Shown one piece after another: positions 28,891 through 39,089 of a DNA stretch of 43,069 bases. The notes beneath the pieces were generated by a model. It was not told the origin of the DNA. It saw only the letters and a program-made list of their open reading frames with translations, and made no database searches. The translations under genes and the position numbers were made by a program. The DNA is from Calocera cornea HHB12733 (Eukaryota > Basidiomycota > Dacrymycetes > Dacrymycetales > Dacrymycetaceae), in NCBI GenBank assembly GCA_001632435.1, contig KV424124.1:1-43069 (forward strand), in the 5' to 3' direction. The first letter of the stretch is position 1. Each line of letters opens with the position of its first letter.

Positions 28891-31290
28891 GTCATTCACG
28901 ACGACACGGGGGATCCTCTCCTGAGCGCTGGACGACATGGCTTCAGAGCGTGTTTGTCCGGCAACTGTGTCGCCTGCCATGCGATGTAGAAGGTATCTGT
29001 ATGTATGTGCAAGGCGGATCACCCACGGCATCCGACGGGTACACAGAAATGAGTGAGCTCCAGCCCCTCCTCCACGGGGGTACGGTACTGTCAGTCCAGC
29101 ATATAGAGCCTACCTGTATGTCAAGACCGTCTCGTTAGGAACATGCAATTCAGCCACTATTGACCCGCCTGGTTCCAAGTCATCGGTTCTATTCTCCTCC
29201 CTCTTATGGTATAGCTCTATTTCAGACGTCTCTTTCCATGAACCCCGAAGTGACTCTGAGCTAGCCTGTTGTCGCACATTCAATGAATTATGAGTCAGTA
29301 TCTAGCGCTGTGCAGCTAAGCTCCGTGCCTCTTGCGATACAAAGAAATCCCGGGTATGCACGTAGCTGTGGAACGCGCGAGCAGAGACGATTGCCCACTT
29401 CTGAGCAAGAAACAGGCACAGACGACGGCCGAGTGTGTGTGTACTGTACACGGCCGCCAAGGTGAATGGCCCCGGCTGAGCGAGCGAGCTCATCTTCGTC
29501 CATGTCAGAGAGGGCGGGGGGGCTGCGTGAGGCGTGCCACATGCACTGTAAGCATGCGACGAAGGCCGGACCCGGAGCGCGGGAACGCGTCCAGACGACC
29601 CGTAGTAGTCTCGAGAGTGGACCCGACATCGTCGCATGCAGGCTGGCAGACGCCACCCATCGTATTCGTAGTGAGATCGTCATAGTTGACATAATGGAAG
29701 CGGTTGACGAGCCCTACCCAGGCACGCTCGTGCCCCACCGACTCAGCTTCAGCGCAACTCCCGCCTTCACAGGCAGCGGTCTTGCGTTGCATGGGAAGAA
29801 ATTGGCAACGAGATGAGCCGGTGCGCAAGGGAATCCGATGGTACAGCGACTTCTAGGAGCATGCACCTGTTGATAGTTGTCAACGCCCAATTGCCCGGAG
29901 GTTACCAGTTTAAGGGATGGCGATGCACACTTGCTCCAGATGTCCAGCGGAAAGAGGTGGGCGGGGCCGGGCTCGGGAGGACACCCGGCGTACTCTCGCA
30001 CATGTCACGAGCTGCTTTGGTCGAACTGAATCAACTGACGCAGCTCGAGGGAGGAGAGGAGGGTGGCGACACGAGCCACGCGGCGAGTCCAGCAGAGGAA
30101 ACAGAGGACACGACCACGAGGACACCCAGTGTTACCGCTGTCCTTGGCATGGGTCACAAATGCAGAGTGAAACAATGCACCTGGTCCCCGAAGCAGCGGG
30201 GAGCAAGGGTGTCGACGCGGACGGCCACTAGCCATGTCAGAGGGAGGAGCAAGCGGGCGCGCATGAGGTCGCCCTCCCGCTCATGAGGACGATCAGGGCA
30301 GCGAGCTCCATCTACCAGATGGGCGCGGGCTGCCCAAGCCCTAGCGGCTGGGAGGGGGACGACATGCGGCCTCAGGAGGGGGAGAGCAAAGACAGGACAG
30401 GAGGGAGAAGGTTGTCCGTGGTCGTGCGCGGGCACATCCACCAACCTCCCGAAGGACGTGCGAGCCGCATTCATGACGCTGCCGCTGTCCGCAGGAGGCA
30501 GCCGAGGGTGCCGACGCACGACCAGGCGATAGACAGCAGAGCGATAGACAGCGGAGAGGAGTCCAGGACGGCGTATGGACACCCGTGTGCGGATCGACCG
30601 GCACTATGTGGGACCGACGCTTGCCATGTGAGCTCAGCCTACGACAGCCGTCCGGGGAAGGGTGTCGATGCGCGTCCTGGACCAGAGCAGCAGATAGGTC
30701 GATGGGTCGACAGAAGGATGGGCAGGGTGCAGGTGGTCGATGACATCGTCACGGCGTCCTTCGACACCAGCAACCATCTCGCACACATGGTGGAAGATCG
30801 GTCACCGGGAGGGGCGGAGGAGGACGACGGCGCCAGACCACAAGCCCCGCAGGGGCGTGCAACCAGAATAGTAGCAACGTCAAGCTGGCTACGCTGTCAC
30901 CCACTCCTGTGGGGGATGACGGCCGTCCGAGTCCAGGATACCTTCCCAACCCCCCCAGCCAGACGAGGTATTTATACCAAAGGCGGGTCACCACCCAGGC
31001 TCGGCCGCACTCCCATCTTTTCCGGGATCAAATGAGCATCACGTGGCCTGACTCCTCAGCAACGGAGTCATTACGTCCGCAAAAGCCGCCGCCAGGGTGG
31101 GACATTGCGGCGTCTAGGAGACGCGACGCGCGTGTACACAGACAGTAGAGCGGGAGTGGTTTGAGCGAGGAGCGGGGCAAGATACTCACTCGCCACAGAC
31201 CACCCACTGCCTCCCTCGCATCCTCCAGTCAACCGCCCGCATCCTCGCGCCATCCTCACCGCTGTCCACCGTGTCGCGCCCTGTTTGTTC
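28891..31290. other. GC-rich stretch without a recognised gene
   Basis: About 2.4 kb. Several frames are open for 100-250 codons, the longest being 30283-31035 on the plus strand, but GC-rich sequence gives such frames by chance and none shows a domain, signal peptide or splice pattern. Direct near-repeats of GATAGACAGCRGAG occur at about 30528-30560. An upstream regulatory region or non-coding RNA for the Rif1-like gene is possible but unsupported. Confidence 0.4.
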
Positions 31291-31312
31291 GGCGCGTATA
31301 AATCCCCGAGGG

Positions 31313-34300
31313 ATGCCCGCTCCCCACCCATCGCTGCCCCAGCAGTCCCTCCCCCAGCCGCAGAAGGAGAACATCCCGCCACCGCCCACACCGCCCACAA
31401 GGCCGACCACCCCAGCCCCGCGCGTCGAATTCGCCCCAAACCCGCTCTTCTCGCCCCCACCCCCCTCCGCCCCCTCCGCCTGCTCACCACGCCACCCGCT
31501 CAGAGGCATCCTCAAGCCGCCAAAGCACATGGACTTCCCCCTCGCAGACCAGGACCGGCACAAGCCGAGCAGCTCCTCCCTCGCGCTCGGCAGCGACGGC
31601 CCGCCAGAAGCGCCGGTCGCGGACGAGGACTACCTCACCGCCCCGCTCAACGTGCTTCTCCGCTCCCTTGACCGGCCCGCAGCACCTGCACCGGCAGCAC
31701 CCCTGGACCGCCCAACAACCCACGACCTCACAGAAGCGCACGCCCTCCTCCTCGCACGGCTCAAGCACGCCCGCCACCTCCTCCCCCCGGCCCTCGAGCC
31801 CCTCCGCACTCACCGCGCAGCCTTCCTCGCCGCCCTCGCCCGCGATGTCGCCAGGGCCCTCAACTCGCCCTACGTCCCCTGCTCCAGCTCGGAGGACGAC
31901 CCCGGCCACCCGTCCTCTCCCCTCACTCCCACCACCACCACCACCAACAACACCACGAAGAAGCCCTCCAAGCGCGGCGTCTCCGAACACGAGATCCTCC
32001 GCGCACGGGACGAGATCGCCCTGTGCCACGCGGCCATCCGCCTCTCGGCCGTTGTCCTGCTCCAGCCGGGCGTGCACGCGCTCATGACCGAGCGCGAGAC
32101 AGGCGACGTCTTCGCCGGCGTCCTCGCGCTGCCCGCCGCGCCGGGGGGGCTCCCCACACCCAACCCGAAGAGGACGAACCATTATGCGCTGTGCGTCCTT
32201 TCCCATTCCCATTCCCACTCCCACTCCCACTCCACTTCCCCGCCTCCCCGTGCACGCGCCTGTCCCACAGCGGCCATCCCCCCCTCCCGAACCCGTGCTA
32301 ACCCACGTTTGTCCCGCCCGCAGATGGGCCCTCTCAAACACCCGCATCGCCCCCGCCCTCGTCCTCCCGCACCGCGCCAAGCTCCTCCGCGTCCTGGAGC
32401 GCGGCGTGCGCGGCGAGCTCGGCGCGCGCGGAGGCGCGATCGGCAACTCGGGGGAAGTCGTCCGGGGGCAGGCGTTTGATGTGCGTCCCGTTCTTCCTCC
32501 TGCCTAGCAAAAAGAGGACAAGTACTGACGAGCCGTTGGCGTGGCAGACGCTCACGAGCTTCCTGACCCACTACCCGGAGCTCCTCCCCACGCTCACCCC
32601 GCTCCTCCCGCCCGTCCTCGCGGCCCTCCTCCCGACCTCCTCAGCCCAGCTCCGCCCAAAAGCCACCCAGTCCCTCCTCGCCTTCTCCCTCGCCCTCAAG
32701 CGCTACCGCGCCCTCCTCCTCTCCCAGGGGAAGAGTGATCTCAAGGACCGCGAGGCCGTCGAGAAGCTCGTGATGGCCTGGCTCAAGTCGCGCCGCGCGC
32801 ACTCCGGGCCGGCCGGGTCATCCAGCACGTCCGCAGAGGAGAAGCCCATCGACGCGCTCGAGCGCGCCCTGCGCGCGGCCCTATCCACCCCCACCGCCAC
32901 AGGCGAGCAAGCGCTCGTCCTCCCGCTCCTCGGCAGCCTGCTCCACCTCGCGGGCCCGCAAGCCCTCGCCTGGAGCGGCCTCAAAGCCATCATGTCCGTC
33001 CTCCAGGCCGCGCTGAAGCACAGGCCCCTCCTGCCCGCGTGGGCACGCGTGTGGGACGTGCTCGTATGGGGCGTCGCGGAGGGCGAGGCGAGGGGCGTCT
33101 GGCCCAGGCCGGGTGTGGAAGATGGGAGGGGGGCGATGCCCCTGATGCTGGGCGCGGCTGCTCCGGCTGCCCCTGCTCCCGCTGCACAGGGGCCGCCCCC
33201 GCAGCCCTCGCGCGAGCGCATAGAGAAGATGGTCCGGCAGGGCGTGTCGGCGCTGGTCAAAGCGGGCGCGCCGGACCAGGCGGGCGAGGTGTGGCGCGCG
33301 CTCGTGTGGGCCGGCGTGGAGCGCGGCGCGGCCAGGTGGACGGGCGTCGAGGGCGTCGTCAGGCAGGCTGGGGCCCGGGCCGTGCTCGATGTGCTTCGCC
33401 CTGCTCTCGCGCTGGAGGGGAGGGGGGCGGGGGCGGACAGTGAGGAGGAGGAGGAGGGGGAGGACGTGAGCGGGGACGATGCGGCTGCGTCCGAGCCAAA
33501 GCGAAAGCAGAAGCAAGCCAGGGAGAAGGAGAAGGAGAAGGAGAAGGAGAAGAAGGAAGAGGAAGCGAGGTCCCTCGAGTGCCTCCTCGACGACGCCCTC
33601 TTCACCCCCTGCACGGCGTCCAAGGCCCAGGCTCAGACCCAGGCCCAAGCGTCGGCGCCCACCCTCGCCCCCGGGCTCGACGTGCCGGCCTGGTGGCCTG
33701 GGCTCACGGAGCGGGAGTGGAGGGAGAGCGCGGATGCGTTTATGGCGCTGTTCTTTGCCGGGTTGGGCGCTACCGGCCCTGGCCCTAGTCCTAGCACCGG
33801 CACCGGCACGACTGCAGGGCAGGAAGAAAACACAGGAGAGAGCGCCGACCTCACGCTCACTTCGCTCGCTCCGCTCGCCGCCGCCGACGAGCTGCTTCAG
33901 CTGCTCTGCAAGCAGCCCGACGTGCGCCGCTGCCTCTTCACCCGCATCCTCCTGTCCTCGCCGAAGGAGCTCGGCGCGCGCGCGCACCAGGAGTGGGCCC
34001 AGCGCGCACTCCGCTTCCTCCGCATCGTCCTCGCCTCCACCCTCGGCCCGGGCGCGCAGAAGCGCACCTTCGGCCTTGGGGGGTTCGCCAAGCCCGGGCA
34101 GGAGCTCGCCAAGGCGCTGATGCAGTGCATAATGGGCGACGAGCTGGGTGGGTGGAAGGCCGCCGCTATCGGCGAGCTGCTCGGCATGGACGGGCTCATC
34201 TGGAACCAGAGCGCGCTCGAGGACCTCGCCAGCTGGGTCTGGTACTCCCTCCGCGCCAAGGACGGCGAGGAGTGGCAGCCGCTCGTCCTGCCCGTGCTGG

Positions 34301-36784
34301 CGCTCTGGCTGCCCCGGCTCGAGCGCGGCCTGGGCCTGGACAGCGCGGGCGTCAAGGAGGTGCTGCTCCTCTCGCGGCCTGTGCCAGAGCAGTGGCGCCG
34401 CGTCCTCGCCGCCGTGGGCAACAAGGCGCTGCAGTATGTTTCGCTCGGGCTGGCTGACCTGCCCGCCGTGCTCGCGTGCGAGCGGGAGGACACCCTGTGC
34501 GGGCCGCTGCTCGGCGTGCTGGGCGATGTGATGGGTGCGGCGTATGACAAGGCGGAGATGAGGGAGGGCGCGGAGGACGTGCTTGCTGCTCTGCTGGCCG
34601 CCGTGCTCAGGCTGGCCGCATCGAGGGACAGGGACGGCGCGGTCGCCGTCGTTCGGCGGGTCTACAGCTCGGTCGGTGTCTGGCTCAAGGACGAGAAAGA
34701 AGTGCTCTCGGAGGAGGCGTACAACACCTTCAGCGCGGGCATCTACGCCGCCTGCCTCACCCTGCTCAGCCCTCTTCCCGCCGCGGACCAGGACACGCTC
34801 AACACCCTCGCGCCCTTCCTCTCCAGCGCGTTCTGCCGCATGCCCGCCCCCGGCGTCGGCCCGCAGGCCTTTGCCCGCTTCTGGGCGTCTACATTCCACG
34901 GCCAAGAACTCGACTGGCCGCAGGAGCTCAAGCCCGCCCTCCGCTGGTTCGCCAAGCAAGATCCCTCGTTCGCCCCCGGTCTCGGGCTCGAGGCGACCCA
35001 GACGCAGACCAGCGCCGGCGGGAGCATGCCCATGTCCGTCCTGTCCGACTCGGAGCCCGAGCGCGCGAGGGACCGCCTGGCGCTCACCATGGAGCTCAGC
35101 GCGAGCGAGGCGGGCAGCGCCATGTTCGCCAGCCGGGAGACCGTCCGGCGCCGCGTGAGCTTTGGAGGCACGCAGGAATCGTACGACGGCGATGTGTCCG
35201 TCTCTGTGGTCCTGCCGAGCGTGGAGAGGATGGCGCTCACCCCTGCCGCTGCGGAGGGAACCTCGCTCCAACTGGCCAATTCCACCATCCTGCTCGGCGA
35301 TCTCACTGCCGCTACTCCTCCGAACGTGCCCTCGGTACCCCGCCCTCTGCCGGAGACACAGGAAGCGTCCGACATCGACGAGTCGGACGTGCCCCAAGTT
35401 TCCGACGAGATCATCTCCACCGCTGTCGTCATGCAAGCTTTCGGCGCCCCGCGTTCCAAGGCCGTCAATCTCGACGAGTCCGACGAGTCGATCATCACGC
35501 CTTCGCAGTCTGTCATCGCCTCTACCCCGTCTGCTGTGAACGCAACACCATCTATTGTACTCCAACCCGCGAACGCGGACGGGACGACCGTTCTACTTGA
35601 CGACACCTCTGCTGATATCTCTGTTGTGCCCGAAACCCAGTTCCCCCGAGCCGCGTCGAAAGCGAAGTCTACGTCAAGAGTTCAGCGCATTGAGACTCCT
35701 CCTACGTCCCCGTCCTCCAGCAGACAGCTGGAGCTGTCCCCAACATCCTCGTTTGATGAGGAAGATGAAGCTGACGCTGCGAATATCGAGTTCAGTCTCT
35801 CTCAAGAGCTTGACGAGCCCGAGGAGGAAGAGGAGGATGTCTTTGTGCCACCGCCTCCGCCTAGTCTTGGCAAGCGGAAGAGGACCCGGTCTGGATCTGC
35901 ATCATCCACGCGCAAGAAGAGGAAGACGCCCGCGACTCCCACTACGGACGCAGGCGAAGAAGAGGAAGTGCAACACCGGCTGGCAATGGTGTCCTCCCCC
36001 GCTTCCACATCCTCCAAGATCTCCAGCCCGGAAGTATCCATCGACGAAGTGGAGGACACCTTCATCCGCGAAGAGGCTTCCAAAAGCTCTGCCTCGCAGC
36101 CAACGCCGTCCTCCTCTCGCGAAATGCCTCTCATCCCTTCAGTTTCCCAGCCTTCTCCTTCCTCTGCCGAGCCTTCCAAGAAGCGCAAGCGGATTTTCTT
36201 GGAGAGTGTCGAGATCATCACTCCTCCCAAGCGGCGCCGCATCAACTCTTCGGATGGCAAAGGCAAGGCTGTTGAACCTGAGAAGCGCGTTCGTTATGCT
36301 GGCAACGAGGTGCAGACTTCGGGTCTGTTGCGTACGACCTCCACCCCTGCTGGACGTTCGAACAGCGACAGCCAGACGAGTGCTGAGGGCGACTCTCAGA
36401 CGTCCCCTGGTGCTATCGCTGCTGCTGGATCTCAGTTCTGGAGAGGGGTTCGATATGCCTTCTCTCGTGTGGCTGGACAGACAGAGTCGGATAACTCTCA
36501 AGAATCTCCTAGCTCGAGTCGTAAGTCGCAACCTACGACGAGCTGGTGGGGATATTGATGATCCCGCAGAAGTCGTCGACGAGACGAGGGAGGCTGCTGC
36601 CGCTCTGAGTTCCTCCGTGTCGGAACAAAGAGTCAGAACCCTGCGTCAACTGCTGAGAGAGTTCAAAGACGACGTGAACAACGTCGACATTGCGGTTGTT
36701 GGAGAACTCCAGACTGGATTGATTGACGCCCTAAGCGACGCCCAGAAGCGCATGAAGGCTGAAGGTCGGAAGCGCCGACACTAA
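31313..36784 (+). CDS. Rif1-like protein (telomere and replication-timing regulator, PP1 adaptor)
   Basis: Four exons (31313-32190, 32324-32480, 32548-36520, 36570-36784) give 1740 aa. Rif1 controls origin firing and telomere length by bringing PP1 phosphatase to chromatin. The N-terminal disordered segment has RVEF (residues 37-40) and GILK (65-68), matching the RVxF and SILK PP1-docking motifs found near the N-terminus of yeast Rif1. A long alpha-helical HEAT-type region follows (about 130-1150; for example TLTSFLTHYPELLPTLTPLL), broken by an acidic/lysine stretch of KEKEKEK type. Near residue 1215 is RRRVSFGG, a third docking motif. Two basic nuclear signals follow (KRKRTRSGS...RKKRK; KKRKRIFLES). 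The last 71 residues form a charged helix (VRTLRQLLREFKDDVNN...KRMKAEGRKRRH), typical of a C-terminal oligomerisation segment. The final intron (GTAAGT donor) was preferred over the stop at 36556. Confidence 0.75.
32199..32240 (+). repeat. Pyrimidine hexanucleotide repeat in Rif1-like intron 1
   Basis: The unit CCCATT/CCCACT repeats about six times inside the 133-nt first intron (32191-32323), the longest intron of the gene. It forms a long pyrimidine tract well upstream of the acceptor at 32323. Confidence 0.7.
33499..33565 (+). repeat. Lys/Glu-coding purine repeat in the Rif1-like gene
   Basis: A run of GAGAAG hexamers codes for alternating Glu-Lys and interrupts the HEAT-type region with a charged spacer. 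It is a likely source of length variation between strains. Confidence 0.7.
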
Positions 36785-37543
36785 AAGCATTGGACATGCG
36801 CTGCATCTTAATTTTTTGCTTGTTTACCCACACTTGTTTTGTCATAGCTCCCCATATGCGATGCATTGGGTTTAGTTGATTCCTCGTTGATTCCCGCATT
36901 CCCAGTAGCATGAATGAAACTGCGTTTGACACCATACTGAGGACTGTCTGTAATGCACTCACACACGTGCTATCAAGTAAGAGGCCCATTTCAAACCATT
37001 CGAATAGCATGTACTGTAGTTAAACGTAAAGCGCTGTACTGACCGCGCCCATTTGGCGAAGAAGTTGCCGACATGCCAACAAGTGGGGTGGGCAAATATA
37101 GCACAAGGAATGTGTTCCGTTGACTTCCTGTCATCTCTGCTTCCGCTTCGGGCCCGATCATTGCGGCGACGACTGGATGACTCCATGCCGTAATTTAGCA
37201 GCTCCTTCCTATGTTTCTGGCCAACCTTCGGCACACGTACTACTACAAGCCGTTGACGTCATGGACAGAAGCATGCGGGCTTGACACATTGTCGGCAATC
37301 TGACAGCCCATTCAACAAGGCTGGAAACACAAGCAACGCACCCTGAGTACCCTTACGGAAGACTTCTGATCATGCAGTGAACTTCGTCCTGCCTTCTTGC
37401 CTAGCGGTGCGCTGGGTCCTACCGGCCTGATTTAGAAACATGTGAAGAAGCTCAACATGCTCTGGCCTCATAAATGGCCGTTGGGCGGCTCATACCCACC
37501 TGAGCAAGCTGCTCACCTCGCTCCTTACACCTTCCTGCTCACC
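36785..37543. other. Intergenic between the Rif1-like gene and SSP-E
   Basis: The first 150 bases are AT-rich and contain AATTTTTTGCTTG (about 36811-36823), consistent with polyadenylation. A CATAAATGG box at 37468-37476 lies about 70 bases before the SSP-E ATG and may be its TATA element. No other gene was recognised. Confidence 0.4.
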
Positions 37544-38605
37544 ATGCGCGGTCTCCACTTTGCACTCTGCTTGTGCTTCACAGCACTGATAGTACAGGGT
37601 CTCCATATCCCACAGCAGAAAAATCAACGGCAGGCGAGGGATGTAGCCCCCATCCGGTTCAAGCGTGCAACCAGTGAGTGGTGTACCCGCTGTCCTCTAT
37701 CCCCGCTCAACACATCTTCTTCAAGCGACGGTCCGTGGCGGTCCAACAACTGGTGTCGCCATCAGCGATGTCCCTGGTGCTCCAATCATTCCAATCTCCC
37801 CGACGGTCTCCCACAATGCTACTGCTGCTGGACCCACAGCGACAGCTCTGCCCATCACCGGCGAGCCGTTCGGCATTCCCGGTGTACCCGGCACACTGTC
37901 CCGCAACGCCACCGCCATCCCAACCGCGGCCGCCGCAAACAGCACGTCAACAGCCCTCCTTTCGCCATTCGATATCCCGGGCGTCCCTGGCTCACTCTCT
38001 CGCAATGCCACCTCCAGCCCGACCACGCACGTGTCGATTGCCGATGTTCCGGGTGTCGCAACTGGCGTTCCAGGCGCCGTTTCCTCAGTCCCGCTGAATG
38101 ACACTACCGCGACTGGCCCAGTTCGTGGCGGCCCTACCACGGGACTTCCGATTACCGACGTTCCGGGTGCACCTCTCCGCAGGGCTGCAACCGGCGTCCT
38201 TCCCCCCCATGGAGGCCCGACCACTGGTCTGGGGGTCACAGGTATCCCCGGCGCACCCACAGGCATTCCAGCGCCTGGTCCATCAATCATTCCAACCACC
38301 GGCACTCCCGCTGCCGCTGGAACGGAGTACACGTGCTCCAGCTCTGGCCTTACCGGTGCTACGGGAGCTTGCTGCACAGGTTTCGGCCCGGTCGGTGTGC
38401 CAACCGGATGCACGGCGGCGAGCCCCTTTGTTTGGTGTGTATCATTCTCCGCATGACATAGAAACACGAACTGACGGCATCTCTAGCGCCAACTCAATGA
38501 TAGCGGCCTGCGTGCAGTCATCTACTAACCGCACGACCCTCGCCACCACCGTGGACTCCTACAGTTGCCCCGTGAACGAGTTTCCAGTCGACATCTACAG
38601 TCGCG
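37544..38605 (+). pseudogene. SSP-E: diverged SSP paralogue with PG-rich insert, truncated at a transposon end
   Basis: Three exons are visible: 37544-37673, 37726-38434 and 38487 to about 38605. The signal peptide is MRGLHFALCLCFTALIVQG. The dibasic site (RFKRA) sits at the end of exon 1, and intron 1 has phase 1 as in SSP-A to D. Exon 2 starts with about 200 residues of Pro/Gly/Thr repeats (RGGPTTG, DVPGAP, GIPGVPGTLSRNAT) before the first half of the cysteine domain (GTEYTCSSS, GACCTGF, TGC). Intron 2 again splits a Cys codon in phase 2. Exon 3 reads DSYSC and then loses similarity: the CC doublet, the last intron and exon 4 are missing, and Plavaka-type subterminal repeats begin within about 50 bases. 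The signal and first half are intact, so a truncated product could still be made. Confidence 0.65.
37729..38320 (+). repeat. Degenerate Pro/Gly/Thr-coding repeat of SSP-E
   Basis: Units of roughly 60-90 nt code variations of RGGPTTG-x-x-I-x-D-VPGAP and GIPGVPG-x-LSRNAT. Six to seven units are visible, with N-x-T sequons in several. It gives the protein a mucin- or collagen-like spacer absent from the other SSP copies. Confidence 0.65.
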
Positions 38606-38619
38606 CAGCGATATGTTCA

Positions 38620-39089
38620 GGGTTGGGCAGGCCCTATCAGACCCGTCAGGGCTGTCAGGCCTGGCCATCTGAAAAGTCCCTGAGAAGGCCTAGTAACCAC
38701 CTGCGCCGGGTTGGCAATGCCTGTCATTTGCTCCCGGGCCAATGTCATCATGCCGCATGATGGGCTGTGCTCGGCAGGGTGTCAGGCACTGATTGCTTTG
38801 CGTCATAATATTGCACCTGACACAGCTTGGTCAGGGTTGCCAGGGCGGATAAGCGCAAGCCTGTGTGAAGTACTCTGGCAAGTACTGATTGGATGCTCAT
38901 CCGTCTTGTCAATCACTGGTCGTGTCTCTGTCAGGTCATGCAGACACGTCCAGACATGTGTCAGGTGACTTGACATAACACTCCGAACGTCAGGTGCTGC
39001 ATCTACACCACCTGCCAATCCCGCGGTCACTTAGTGTCAGGTTCCATGGGACTCCGATCATGGGGTGACAATCATATATTGACTAGAAA
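38620..39089. repeat. Left subterminal region of the Plavaka element, CCTGACA/TGTCAGG repeats
   Basis: About eight short copies of TGTCAGG or its complement lie in both orientations in 470 bases with no gene. Such repeats near transposon ends are usually transposase-binding sites. Confidence 0.55.

Noticed and set aside
30283..31035. Plus-strand ORF of 250 codons
   Set aside because: No domain, no signal, no splice context; GC-rich sequence gives such frames by chance.
31295..31301. TATAAA box of the Rif1-like gene
   Set aside because: It lies only about 12 bases before the chosen ATG, too close to drive a transcript containing that ATG.
32881..35565. Minus-strand ORF of 894 codons opposite the Rif1-like gene
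   Set aside because: It has no recognisable motif, and the extreme GC of the sense gene removes stop codons from the antisense frame. The sense frame has introns, PP1 motifs and nuclear signals.
36521..36558. Rif1-like protein ending at the stop at 36556-36558
   Set aside because: A consensus GTAAGT donor and a phase-matched acceptor at 36569 join a charged helical C-terminus that fits the family.
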